64,000 nt of DNA from Nocardioides zhouii. GTDB taxonomy: Bacteria; Actinomycetota; Actinomycetes; Propionibacteriales; Nocardioidaceae. Location: the NCBI RefSeq assembly GCF_004137345.1, contig NZ_SDWV01000009.1:1-64000 (forward strand). Reading direction: 5' to 3'. Positions within the stretch are counted from its first letter, which is position 1; each line of letters starts with the position of its first letter. The position numbers and the translations under genes were made by a program. Below are positions 36,056-44,052 of this stretch, in pieces. The notes below the pieces were generated by a model. It ran no database searches. It saw only the letters and a program-made list of their open reading frames with translations, and was not told the origin of the DNA.

Positions 36056-36610
36056 TCAGTCGGCCGTACGTCGCACGACGGCGAGCGCGAGGCCGGCGAT
36101 CGAGCCGAGGAACGCGAGCCAGTAGCCGATTCCGTGGCCCTGGTCGATCGCGTCACACACGCCCTCCATGAAGACCATGTCGTCGCAGTCCCCGCCGGGC
36201 GTCACGACGAGCGCGACGATCGTGCACAGGAGGGCGAGGCCGAACAGGGCGAGCACCGCGGTGCGCACCGGGACGGGCATCGGCAGCGCCACCCCGAGGA
36301 TCCGTGCGACCAGCAGCGCGGCTGCGACCAGGGCGCACAGCGCGCCGAACCAGCCGAAGAACCCGTGCCAGGCGTTGACCGAGCTGCTCGCGCTGGCGCC
36401 GAAGCCGTCGACGGAGAGCGTGTAGTACGGCAGCAGCGAGCCCAGGAAGACCAGCAGGCCGGCGCCGATGAGGGCGAGGTCGAGACGGGGGGCGCCCTTG
36501 AGGGTCTCCACCGCCTGCCCGGACGAGGTCGGGCTCGACGAGGTGGGCTCGGGCGCGGGCTCAGGTGTCGGCTCGGGCGTGGGCTCGGAGCCGGGCGTGG
36601 TGTCGGACAT
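36056..36610 (-). CDS. Membrane protein with Pro/Glu-rich N-terminus
   Basis: 184 residues. An N-terminal cytosolic tail of PEPTPEP-type repeats (residues 7-30) is followed by four membrane helices, starting LALIGAGLLVFLGSLLPYYTLSV. A loop between helices 3 and 4 has two cysteines (GDCDDMVFMEGVCDAI) that may pair outside. It is similar to unnamed actinobacterial membrane proteins. It is divergent from the kinase gene. Confidence 0.7.
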   Translation of the reverse strand: MSDTTPGSEPTPEPTPEPAPEPTSSSPTSSGQAVETLKGAPRLDLALIGAGLLVFLGSLLPYYTLSVDGFGASASSSVNAWHGFFGWFGALCALVAAALLVARILGVALPMPVPVRTAVLALFGLALLCTIVALVVTPGGDCDDMVFMEGVCDAIDQGHGIGYWLAFLGSIAGLALAVVRRTAD

Positions 36611-36776
36611 GGTGGTGCTCCCCCGTGCGGGCCCCGTGGCGGGACCGGTCAGGCGCGAGGATCCACCACCGGGCCGAGCGGCAGCAATACGGGTGGCACC
36701 ACTGTCTGGACCAGACCCGGACCAGGCCTGTGGACGACCGGCCCGGTCGTACGCCGGACCGGGCTAGCGTCGCGGG

Positions 36777-37733
36777 GTGGTGCCAGCCGTCACGACCCGT
36801 ACGTCCGCCGTGGTCGCGGGCCGCTACGTGCTGCTCGACCAGATCGGCGCGGGTGGGATGGGGTCCGTCTGGCGGGCGTGGGACGAACGGGCGCGTCGTC
36901 ACGTGGCCCTCAAGGTGCTGGGCCAGCACAGCTCGGCGCTGCTCGCGCGCTTCGTGCGGGAGCAGGCGGTCCGGGTGCGCCACCCGCACGTCGTCGCGCC
37001 GCACGGCTGGGCCGCGGAGGACGACCTGGTCGTGCTCGCCATGGAGCTGGTGCCGGGCGGCTCGGTCGCCGACCTGCTGCGCGAGCACGGTCCGCTGGAT
37101 GCCGGGACCGCCGGACTGCTGTGCGAGCAGCTGCTGATGGGGTTGTCGGCCGTGCACGCCGCCGGGCTGGTGCACCGCGACGTGAAGCCGGCCAACCTGC
37201 TGCTGGAGGCGACCGGCACCGGTCCGCCGCACCTCCGGCTCGGGGACTTCGGCCTCGCCGCGCCGATCGCCGATCGGCGCTTCACCACGGTCCCGGGCGC
37301 GATCGGCACCGACGGCTACATGGCGCCCGAGCAGGCGCGGGGTGCACCGCCGGAGCCGACGCAGGACCTCTACGCCGTCGGTCGCGTCGTGCTCGAGATG
37401 ATCACCGGTCTCCCCCCGTCGCGGCAGCGGGCCCCCGACCATGAAGCACTGCCCTCCCACCCGCTGCGACCGCTCGTCGAACGGCTGCTCGTCCCTGACC
37501 CCGAGCAGCGGCTCGCCACCGCCGACGCGGCGCTCCGACTGCTCCGTCGGCTGCCGGTGCCGGCCGCGGCCGGGCCACCGGTGCCCGACCGGCTCGGGCC
37601 CCCACCACGCGGACGGCGTACGTCCTGGGCGGGTGCGGCAGCGCCGGTGGACTGGCCGGCCTGGGTCGCCGTCGTGGCACTGCTGGGCGTCGTGGCCGGC
37701 TGTCTGTGGGTGCTCCTAGGGTGGACTCCATGA
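36777..37733 (+). CDS. Membrane-anchored Ser/Thr protein kinase
   Basis: 318 residues. The kinase domain has QIGAGGMGSVWRAWD, VALKVL, HRDVKPANLLL and LGDFGLAAP, then GTDGYMAPEQARG. A Pro-rich juxtamembrane stretch leads to a single C-terminal helix (WVAVVALLGVVAGCLWVLLG) with almost no outer domain, so it is anchored but has no visible sensor. Either of two adjacent GTG codons may start it. It overlaps the endonuclease IV gene by 4 bases (ATGA). Confidence 0.88.
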   Translation: MVPAVTTRTSAVVAGRYVLLDQIGAGGMGSVWRAWDERARRHVALKVLGQHSSALLARFVREQAVRVRHPHVVAPHGWAAEDDLVVLAMELVPGGSVADLLREHGPLDAGTAGLLCEQLLMGLSAVHAAGLVHRDVKPANLLLEATGTGPPHLRLGDFGLAAPIADRRFTTVPGAIGTDGYMAPEQARGAPPEPTQDLYAVGRVVLEMITGLPPSRQRAPDHEALPSHPLRPLVERLLVPDPEQRLATADAALRLLRRLPVPAAAGPPVPDRLGPPPRGRRTSWAGAAAPVDWPAWVAVVALLGVVAGCLWVLLGWTP

Positions 37734-38530
37734 GCTCCTCCGTATCCGTCGGCGCGCACGTCGAGCAGACCGATCCGGTCGCCGAGGCCGTCGCTCGCGA
37801 CACCACCCTGGTCCAGTTCTTCCTCGGCGACCCGCAGGGCTACAAGGGCCCGGAGATCCGCTTCGAGGGCGGCGCCGATGCACTGCGTACGGCCGCGGAG
37901 GATGCGGGCATCGACCTCTATGTCCACGCGCCCTACATCGTCAACGTGGCCACGACGAACAACCGGATCCGGATCCCGAGCCGCAAGCTGCTCCAGCAGC
38001 ACATGGATGCCGCGGCGTCGATCGGCGCGAAGGGCCTGATCGTCCACGGTGGCCACGTCGGCAAGGACGACGACCCGACGGTCGGCTTCGACAACTGGCG
38101 CAAGGCCATCGAGGCCACCGACCTCAAGATCCCGCTGCTCATCGAGAACACCGCTGGCGGCGACAACGCGATGGCGCGCCACCTCGACCGCATCGCTGGT
38201 GTGTGGGACGCCATCTCGTCGGCCGAGGGCTCCGACAACGTGGGGTTCTGCCTCGACACCTGCCACGCCTGGGCGGGCGGCATCGAGCTCGGCGACGCCG
38301 TCGACAAGGTCCGCGCCATCACCGGCCGCATCGACCTCGTCCACGCCAACGACTCCCGTGACGACTTCGACTCCGGCGCCGACCGGCATGCGAACTTCGG
38401 CCAGGGGCACCTGCCCGCCGACGAGTTCGCCGGCGTGGTGCGTGAGGCCGGCGCGCCCGTCATCTGCGAGACGCCGGGTGGCGCCGCCGAGCACGTCGCC
38501 GACTTCGCGTGGCTGCGCGAGCACCTCTGA
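37730..38530 (+). CDS. nfo: Endonuclease IV (deoxyribonuclease IV)-like TIM-barrel protein
   Basis: 266 residues, AP endonuclease family 2. It shows VGAHVEQTDP, IDLYVHAPYIVNVAT, KGLIVHGGHVGK, LLIENTAGGDN, VGFCLDTCHAWAGG, DLVHANDSRDDFDSGADRH and ICETPGG. These carry the tri-zinc ligands (His, Glu, Asp). It acts on abasic sites in DNA repair. It is translationally coupled to the kinase gene upstream, an odd pairing that might link repair to signalling. Confidence 0.88.
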   Translation: MSSSVSVGAHVEQTDPVAEAVARDTTLVQFFLGDPQGYKGPEIRFEGGADALRTAAEDAGIDLYVHAPYIVNVATTNNRIRIPSRKLLQQHMDAAASIGAKGLIVHGGHVGKDDDPTVGFDNWRKAIEATDLKIPLLIENTAGGDNAMARHLDRIAGVWDAISSAEGSDNVGFCLDTCHAWAGGIELGDAVDKVRAITGRIDLVHANDSRDDFDSGADRHANFGQGHLPADEFAGVVREAGAPVICETPGGAAEHVADFAWLREHL

Positions 38531-38535
38531 CCCGA

Positions 38536-38696
38536 GCCCGGATCCGCCGATCGACGCCGTCGTGAGCGACACCAGGTGGGTGTGATGGCAAGGCGGAGTG
38601 CCGAAGGCGGGCCGCCAGGCCCGTCGAGTGCTCGACAACGCGGCCAGCGCGCCCGCATGGTGGCGCGCAGCAGGCGAGAGATCGGTGGATCCGGGC
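38536..38696 (+). ncRNA. Candidate structured RNA with closing stem and several hairpins
   Basis: A 17-bp closing stem (GCCCGGATCCGCCGATC with GATCGGTGGATCCGGGC) encloses hairpins at 38559-38570, 38570-38584, 38587-38602, 38606-38625 (8 bp, GCCA loop) and 38647-38668 (7 bp). The two imperfect pairs, one in the closing stem and one in the 8-bp stem, are G-U on the + strand and C-A on the minus strand, which points to + strand RNA. It lies between convergent genes (nfo and sortase), so it is not a leader. No known family was recognised. Confidence 0.45.
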
Positions 38697-38705
38697 CTAG
38701 GCGGG

Positions 38706-39368
38706 TCAGGCGGTGACCGGCTCCGCCGTCACCACGACGTTGCTCCGGTAGGCCGTCCCGTCCCAGTCCTCGCAGGTGATCAGGACGAGCCGCCCGGGAC
38801 CGGACCTGGCGAAGATCGTCGCGCTCTCGCGCGCCAGCTCGGCCCGGCTCAGCACCTCGACCGTGGCGACGTCGTACGCCACCGTGGTGCCGTCCGACAG
38901 CACGAGCACCCGGTCACCGCTCGCGAGCTCCTCCAGGTCGTTGAAGGCCCCACCGCCGGTGTGCACGGTGTGACCGGTGATCACTGCGGCGCCCGTGGCG
39001 GCGCCCGGACGTGATCCGCCCGACCACCAGCCCACGTCGAGCGGGTCGGACGGCGGCGTGAGCGCCCCGTCCTGCGTCGCGATCGGGGTCACGTCGGCGC
39101 GGACGTCGAGGGAGGGCACGACGACGGTGTCCGGACGTACGCCCGGCACCGGCGGCGGTGCGGCCGCCGACGTCGGCGTGCCGGTGGGCGAGGTGGTCGG
39201 TGGCGGGACGGGGACCGAGGCGACCCCGTCGGGCCGCTCGCTCACGGCGACGGTCGGCTGGTCGCCGTCCCCCGCCGCGGTGCCCGCCAGCAGCCCGCCG
39301 ACGACCAGCAGGGGTGCTGCCGCGATGAGCAGCACCCCCGACAGTCGGTGGCGTCGTCGATCAGCCAC
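38706..39368 (-). CDS. Sortase (class F-like)
   Basis: 220 residues. It has an N-terminal membrane anchor (LSGVLLIAAAPLLVVGGLLAG), a Pro/Thr-rich linker, and a sortase domain with the catalytic His in ITGHTVHTGG, Cys in LVLITCEDWDG and Arg in AYRSNVVV. The compact domain fits class F sortases of Actinobacteria, which join LPxTG-type proteins to the wall. It overlaps by 8 bases the gene of its probable substrate just upstream. Confidence 0.88.
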   Translation of the reverse strand: MADRRRHRLSGVLLIAAAPLLVVGGLLAGTAAGDGDQPTVAVSERPDGVASVPVPPPTTSPTGTPTSAAAPPPVPGVRPDTVVVPSLDVRADVTPIATQDGALTPPSDPLDVGWWSGGSRPGAATGAAVITGHTVHTGGGAFNDLEELASGDRVLVLSDGTTVAYDVATVEVLSRAELARESATIFARSGPGRLVLITCEDWDGTAYRSNVVVTAEPVTA

Positions 39369-40296
39369 GGGCGCGAATCCACCCGAGGCGCGCGCTCACC
39401 GCTCCCAGCATCACGAGGAGCATGGCCAGGAACGCGTCGGTGCCGGAGGCGGGAGCACCCGCCGGGGAGGCGCCGGCGTTGACCGCCGTCGGGAGCGCCT
39501 GCTGCGGCTGGGCCTGCGGCTGCGACTGCGGCTGGGCCTGGGGCTGCTGCTGGTTCGGCGTACTGGCGGGCGCGAAGGCCTGCTCACCCAGCACATCGGG
39601 CGCCTGCTCGGGGGTCTCGGTCTCCGGCAGGACCTCGGGGGCCTGCGGGGTGTTCGGGGTCTGCGGCGTCTCCGGCGTGGTGGGCGTCTCCGGGCTCGTC
39701 GCGCAGGCCGCGTCGTTGACCGCGAGGCTGAAGACCGTCTGGCCCTGGTCCAGGACGTACCCAGCAGCCGCCGAGACGGTCACCTGGATGGACGTGCCCA
39801 TGTCGACCGGCGTGAAGATGACGTTGGCCGGAGGCGGGCTGAGGACCTCGTTGTCCGGCCCGCACGGGTCGGTGAGCTTCGGCTCCCCGGTCACCTTGAT
39901 GGGCTCCACGGTCGGCGGCTCCTCCGGACCGTCCGGCGCCGGGCAGTCCTCGATGGTGGGCTCGTCGCCCTGGCCCCCGCCACGTACGGGCGAGACGGCA
40001 ATGACGATGGAGCGGCCCTGTGCGTCGGCGAACTCTTGGCCGATCAGGTCGCTCGCGGGCTGGCCGGTGTAGATCGGGATCGCGTTGACGCTGACCTCGA
40101 TGGGGTTGTTGCCCGTCTGCAGACGCTCGTCCACGTCGGGCGTGCCGACGTACTTGCAGACGAAAACCTTCTCGGGCTGGCCCTCGGACGAGGCAGCGCT
40201 GGCGGGTCCGGCCGACACGCTCATGGTGGCGCCGACAAACAAAACGGCTGCGCCGACGAGTGCTGGCGAGTGGCTGATGCGGTTCGTGCTGGACAT
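39361..40296 (-). CDS. Secreted surface protein with C-terminal sorting-like signal
   Basis: 311 residues. The signal peptide (LVGAAVLFVGATMSVSAGPASA) leads into an outer domain with Cys residues (VFVCKYVGT, IEDCPAP, TDPCGP, NDAACA). Pro/Gln-rich repeats follow: TPETPQTPNTPQAPE and QPQAQPQSQPQAQPQ. The end has ALPTAVNAG, a hydrophobic helix and a basic tail RARG. This looks like a sortase signal with a degenerate motif (LPTAV). GGGGAGA precedes the ATG. It is co-transcribed with the sortase. Confidence 0.75.
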   Translation of the reverse strand: MSSTNRISHSPALVGAAVLFVGATMSVSAGPASAASSEGQPEKVFVCKYVGTPDVDERLQTGNNPIEVSVNAIPIYTGQPASDLIGQEFADAQGRSIVIAVSPVRGGGQGDEPTIEDCPAPDGPEEPPTVEPIKVTGEPKLTDPCGPDNEVLSPPPANVIFTPVDMGTSIQVTVSAAAGYVLDQGQTVFSLAVNDAACATSPETPTTPETPQTPNTPQAPEVLPETETPEQAPDVLGEQAFAPASTPNQQQPQAQPQSQPQAQPQQALPTAVNAGASPAGAPASGTDAFLAMLLVMLGAVSARLGWIRARG

Positions 40297-40641
40297 GGTC
40301 TTCTCCCCAAAGGTGACCAGGCGGCGCGGTAGCGCCGTGACTGACGGAGACGTCGATGCGGTGGCGTCGACGTGGTGGTGCCGACCGCTGGTGCGGTCAT
40401 CGGGTCCCGGACCCCCACGGCCCGGTGCCCCGTCACCACCTGACCAACGGGCATGGCCCGATCGGGCTATGCCACACCACCCCTTTGATTGATTACTTGA
40501 CCACTTCTTGAGGGCCCCCAGAGACCCCGTGCGGAAAAAGGTCGTCGCGAGGCGCAACCGAACGCCGGAGAGGCGCGTCTGTAGTCACAAGGGACCAGAC
40601 ACGTACGGGGGTCGTGTCTGGTCCCTTGTAACCTGTCCGGA
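40297..40641. promoter_or_regulatory. Divergent regulatory region between surface protein and femX
   Basis: 345 bases without a gene. It holds a near-perfect 22-base dyad (GCATGGCCCGA / TCGGGCTATGC) at 40451-40472, 155 bases before the surface-protein start, and an AT-rich patch TTGATTGATTACTTGACC. Near femX it holds the strong hairpin listed separately. The long leader on the minus strand could carry a control element, but I could match no riboswitch family. Confidence 0.5.
40587..40629. repeat. 17-bp hairpin directly upstream of femX
   Basis: Exact arms ACAAGGGACCAGACACG / CGTGTCTGGTCCCTTGT with a 9-base loop, ending 12 bases before the GTG of femX. Being between divergent genes it is not a terminator of either; it could be an operator, or control translation of femX. 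Confidence 0.6.
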
Positions 40642-41778
40642 GTGACGACCCCCCTGACGCTGCGCCCGATCTCCGCGCCGCAGCACCGTGAGTTCATCGC
40701 CGGTCGGTCGTCCGCCAGCTTCCTCCAGACGCCCGGCTGGGCGAGCGTGAAGCCCGAGTGGCGGGCCGAGTCCGTCGGCTGGTTCCGCGGTGCCGAGCTC
40801 GTCGGAGCGGGGCTCGTCCTCTACCGCCAGCTGCCGAAGGTGAAGCGCTACCTCGCCTACCTGCCCGAGGGCCCCGTGATCGACTGGAGCGGCGACGACC
40901 TCGAGGCCTGGCTCGCCCCGATGGTGGCCCACCTCAAGGCGCAGGGCGCCTTCGCCGTCCGGATGGGGCCACCGGTCGTGACCCGGCGCTGGTCGGCCGA
41001 CCAGGTCAAGGCCGGCGTGGCCGACGACGCCGTACGCCGACTCGGCGACGTGTCTCCCCTGGAGCGGTCGCAGGACGGCGCGTGCGTGATCTCCCAGCTG
41101 CACGAGCTCGGCTGGCAGCAGCAGTCGGCCGAGGGCGGCTTCTCCGCGGGCCAGCCGCAGTTCAACTTCCAGATCCCGCTGGTCGACGCAGACGGCGCGT
41201 CCCGCACCGAAGCCGACGTCCTCGCGGGCATGAACCAGCTCTGGCGCCGCAACATCAAGAAGGCCGACAAGGCAGGCGTCGAGGTCGCGCAGGGCGAGCG
41301 CGCCGACCTCAAGGCGTTCCACGACCTCTACGTCCACACCGCGGAGCGCGACCACTTCACCCCGCGCCCGCTGTCCTACTTCCAGACGATGTGGGACGCC
41401 CTCCTCGCCGACGACCCCGACCGGATCCAGCTGTGGCTCGCGCGGCACGAGGGGGACCTGGTCGCGGCCACGATCGCGATCCGCGTCGGCACCCACGCGT
41501 GGTACTCCTACGGCGCCTCGTCGACCGAGAAGCGCGACGTCCGCGGCTCCAACGCCGTGCAGTGGGCGATGATCCGCGACGCCCTGGCGGCCGGCGCGCA
41601 CGTCTACGACCTCCGCGGCATCACCGAGACCCTCGACTCCGAGGACCCGCACGTGGGCCTCATCCAGTTCAAGGTGGGCACCGGCGGACAGGCCGTCGAG
41701 TACGCCGGCGAGTGGGACCTGCCGGTCAACCGCGCCATCTACAAGGCGTTCCAGCTCTACCTGGCGCGGCGGGGATGA
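40642..41778 (+). CDS. FemAB/FemX-like peptidyl transferase
   Basis: 378 residues with two GNAT-like halves of the FemAB family. It has SSASFLQTPGWASVKPEW, YLAYLPEGPVIDW, the lysine-rich LWRRNIKKADKAGV, and the C-terminal Fem block HAWYSYGASSTEKRDVRGSN (seen in part) with VYDLRGI. Such enzymes add amino acids from aminoacyl-tRNA to the lipid II side chain, forming the peptidoglycan bridge. It is followed after 4 bases by an alanine-racemase-like gene, which supports a wall role. GTG start. Confidence 0.87.
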   Translation: MTTPLTLRPISAPQHREFIAGRSSASFLQTPGWASVKPEWRAESVGWFRGAELVGAGLVLYRQLPKVKRYLAYLPEGPVIDWSGDDLEAWLAPMVAHLKAQGAFAVRMGPPVVTRRWSADQVKAGVADDAVRRLGDVSPLERSQDGACVISQLHELGWQQQSAEGGFSAGQPQFNFQIPLVDADGASRTEADVLAGMNQLWRRNIKKADKAGVEVAQGERADLKAFHDLYVHTAERDHFTPRPLSYFQTMWDALLADDPDRIQLWLARHEGDLVAATIAIRVGTHAWYSYGASSTEKRDVRGSNAVQWAMIRDALAAGAHVYDLRGITETLDSEDPHVGLIQFKVGTGGQAVEYAGEWDLPVNRAIYKAFQLYLARRG

Positions 41779-41782
41779 CCAG

Positions 41783-42868
41783 ATGAGCTTGACCCTCACC
41801 GTCGACGGCGACCGCTGGCGCTCGCACCTCCTCGCCACCGTCACCAAGCTCCCCGACATCGTCCCGGTGGCGAAGGGCAATGGCTACGGGCTCGGCGTGG
41901 GTCGTCTCGCGCGCCGTGCGCAGTGGCTGGCCGAGCACGCGGCCGAGACCGGTGCGCCGCTCGACGTGCTCGCGATCGGCACGTACGACGAGATCGAGCG
42001 GGCGGCCACCCGCTACGCCGGTGACTTGCTGGTGCTCACCCCCTGGCGTCCCTTCGGGGCCGCGCTCGACCTCGATGCGCGCACGGCCGCGCGCGTCGTA
42101 CACACGGTCAGCCGCAGCGACGACCTGGCCGGCCTGCGTACGCACGACCCGCGCGCGCGGTTCGTGCTGGAGCAGCTGACGTCGATGCGGCGCCACGGCA
42201 TGAGCCGGCGTGACCTCACCGCCGCGGCGGAGGTGCTCCGGGCGGACGGCGGGCGCAGCGGCCTGCGCGGCGTGGCGATGCACCTGCCCCTCAACACCAC
42301 TTCGCACCTCGGCGAGGTCAGCCGGCTGATCAACGACGTCGTCGCGTCGGGGCTGCCCACCCGTACGGTCTTCGTCTCGCACCTCACGCACGCCGAGCTC
42401 GGTGCCCTGGCGAGCAGCTATCCGGACTTCACGGTGCGGCCCCGGACCGGCACCGACCTGTGGCTCGGCGACCGCGGTGCCCTGCAGGTCGGCGCCACCG
42501 TCCTCGACGTCCACGAGGTCGACCGCGGCGACACCTTCGGCTACCGCGGGCGCAGCGTCCCCAAGCACGGCCACCTCGTCATCGTCAGTGGCGGCACGGC
42601 CCACGGCATCGGCCTCGAGGCGCCGACCGGCGACCAGTCGCTCAAAGCCCGGGCCGCGACCCTCGCGCGCGGTGGCATGGACGCGGTCGGGTTCGTCCGC
42701 TCGCCGTTCTCCATCGACGGCAAGCAGCGGCTGTTCGCCGAGCCGCCCCACATGCAGGCGTCGATGCTCTTCGTGCCGTCAGGCGCGCGGGTGCCCCGCG
42801 TCGGTGAGCAGATCGAGGTCCGGGTCCGCTTCACCGCGACCGACTTCGACCGCGTCGTCGTCACCTGA
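41783..42868 (+). CDS. Alanine racemase-like PLP-dependent protein
   Basis: 361 residues of fold-type III. The N-terminal TIM barrel has the PLP lysine in IVPVAKGNGYGLG, where canonical racemases read VVKADAYGHG. The barrel continues with LEQLTSMRRHGMS and the C-terminal beta domain with GDTFGYRGR. The expected catalytic Tyr segment GYADG is replaced by VSGGTAHGIG, so true racemase activity is doubtful. It pairs with femX. It ends inside the convergent GT87-like gene (90-base overlap). Confidence 0.8.
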   Translation: MSLTLTVDGDRWRSHLLATVTKLPDIVPVAKGNGYGLGVGRLARRAQWLAEHAAETGAPLDVLAIGTYDEIERAATRYAGDLLVLTPWRPFGAALDLDARTAARVVHTVSRSDDLAGLRTHDPRARFVLEQLTSMRRHGMSRRDLTAAAEVLRADGGRSGLRGVAMHLPLNTTSHLGEVSRLINDVVASGLPTRTVFVSHLTHAELGALASSYPDFTVRPRTGTDLWLGDRGALQVGATVLDVHEVDRGDTFGYRGRSVPKHGHLVIVSGGTAHGIGLEAPTGDQSLKARAATLARGGMDAVGFVRSPFSIDGKQRLFAEPPHMQASMLFVPSGARVPRVGEQIEVRVRFTATDFDRVVVT

Positions 42869-44050
42869 GCCTGGGTCGGCCGCGTCGCGGAGGACCGCGA
42901 CCACCAGCCACGCCAGTCCGCCGACCCGCAGCAGGATCGCCAGCCAGTAGGACCGGACGTCGTCGCTGACCGTGGGCACGATCGCGCCACCGACGTACCA
43001 CCCGGTGACCACCCAGCTCAGCAGGTGCAGGCCCTGCCACACGAGCAGGTCGCGCCAGCGGCGTACGGCGATCGCGGCCAGCGGCAGCGCCACGAGCGCC
43101 AGCTCCGGCGGGGCCGTCGGCGCCACGGCGAGCGCCGCGGCGAGCATCACCAGTCCTGCCCGCGCGCTCGTCCGCGGCGTGGTCCGACCGCCGCGCACCA
43201 CCCACCGCCACACGGCGGCGCCGGCCGCGGCCAGCACCACGAGCTGTACGACGTAGCGCGTCGTCGTCGACGCCTCGACCCCGGCCTGCTGGAGCAGCTG
43301 CCAGATCGAGCCGGTGTCCGCGTCATCGCCCTGCGCCCGGCCGGGCAGCGTCACGACGACGTACGCCGCCGCTGCCGCGAGGAGCGCGTCGACGCGGTCG
43401 CGCGCGCGACCACCGACGGCGATCACGCCGACGAAGGCCACCGCGACCGGCAGTGCGAAGGCCGCAGCGATCCCGGCGCCGACCCCGGCAGCCCAGGCGC
43501 GACCGGTCGTCCAGCCCCAGAGCAGGACGGCCACGCCGACGGCGGCGACGAGCTCCCACGAGAGCCAGTGCACGAGCAGCACGGGCCCGAGGGCCCAACC
43601 TGCCGCGGCCCAGGGCCGACGGGGGTCCACGCGGACGAGCAGCGCGGTGGCCAGCAGCGCGAGCGCCGCGAGCAGCACGGCCAGGGCGGCGGTGGTGGCG
43701 ACCGTCCCGGTGCCGGGGAACAGGCCCGCCAGCCGTTCGAGCCACGTCGTGACGTGCGGCGGCGTGCCGGCCGTGGTCGAGGTGCCGGCGAGCTCGGTCC
43801 AGCAGAGCTGGGCGTAGGGCTGGTCCTCACGACCCCACTCCGAGCGCACGCACGCGCCCTTGCTCACCATCCCGGCGGCCAGGGTGAGGGCGCTCGCACC
43901 GAGCAGCACGCGCGCGGCGGTCCACCAGCGGTGGCCGCCCGCGTGGTTACCCAGGGGTCCGCCGACCACCTCCGACATCGCCGCGACGACCGGGTCGGTG
44001 CGCGTCGGCGCGTCGCTGCCGGGCGCCCTGCCCTGGTCGTGCACGGCCAC
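42779..44050 (-). CDS. GT87-like integral membrane glycosyltransferase (Rv0051 type)
   Basis: About 423 residues with ten or more hydrophobic helices. The outer loop SKGACVRSEWGREDQPYAQLC matches the Lys-Cys/Trp/Cys pattern of the DUF2029/GT87 family next to ponA in Actinobacteria. Members use polyprenyl-phosphate mannose; the substrate is unknown here. A GTG two bases after the PBP stop is the likely start, so the genes are coupled. An internal ATG (MSEVVGG) is an alternative. The usual SDI motif appears as WTEL. Confidence 0.75.
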   Translation of the reverse strand: MAVHDQGRAPGSDAPTRTDPVVAAMSEVVGGPLGNHAGGHRWWTAARVLLGASALTLAAGMVSKGACVRSEWGREDQPYAQLCWTELAGTSTTAGTPPHVTTWLERLAGLFPGTGTVATTAALAVLLAALALLATALLVRVDPRRPWAAAGWALGPVLLVHWLSWELVAAVGVAVLLWGWTTGRAWAAGVGAGIAAAFALPVAVAFVGVIAVGGRARDRVDALLAAAAAYVVVTLPGRAQGDDADTGSIWQLLQQAGVEASTTTRYVVQLVVLAAAGAAVWRWVVRGGRTTPRTSARAGLVMLAAALAVAPTAPPELALVALPLAAIAVRRWRDLLVWQGLHLLSWVVTGWYVGGAIVPTVSDDVRSYWLAILLRVGGLAWLVVAVLRDAADPGSGDDDAVEVGRGEADPDLDLLTDAGHPRA

Positions 44051-44052
44051 GC

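Noticed and set aside
38536..38696. SRP (4.5S) RNA or tmRNA
   Set aside because: The conserved SRP apical motif and the tmRNA tRNA-like end and tag frame are absent.
40297..40560. Cyclic-di-GMP or cyclic-di-AMP riboswitch before the surface-protein gene
   Set aside because: The conserved core blocks of these classes could not be found on the minus strand.
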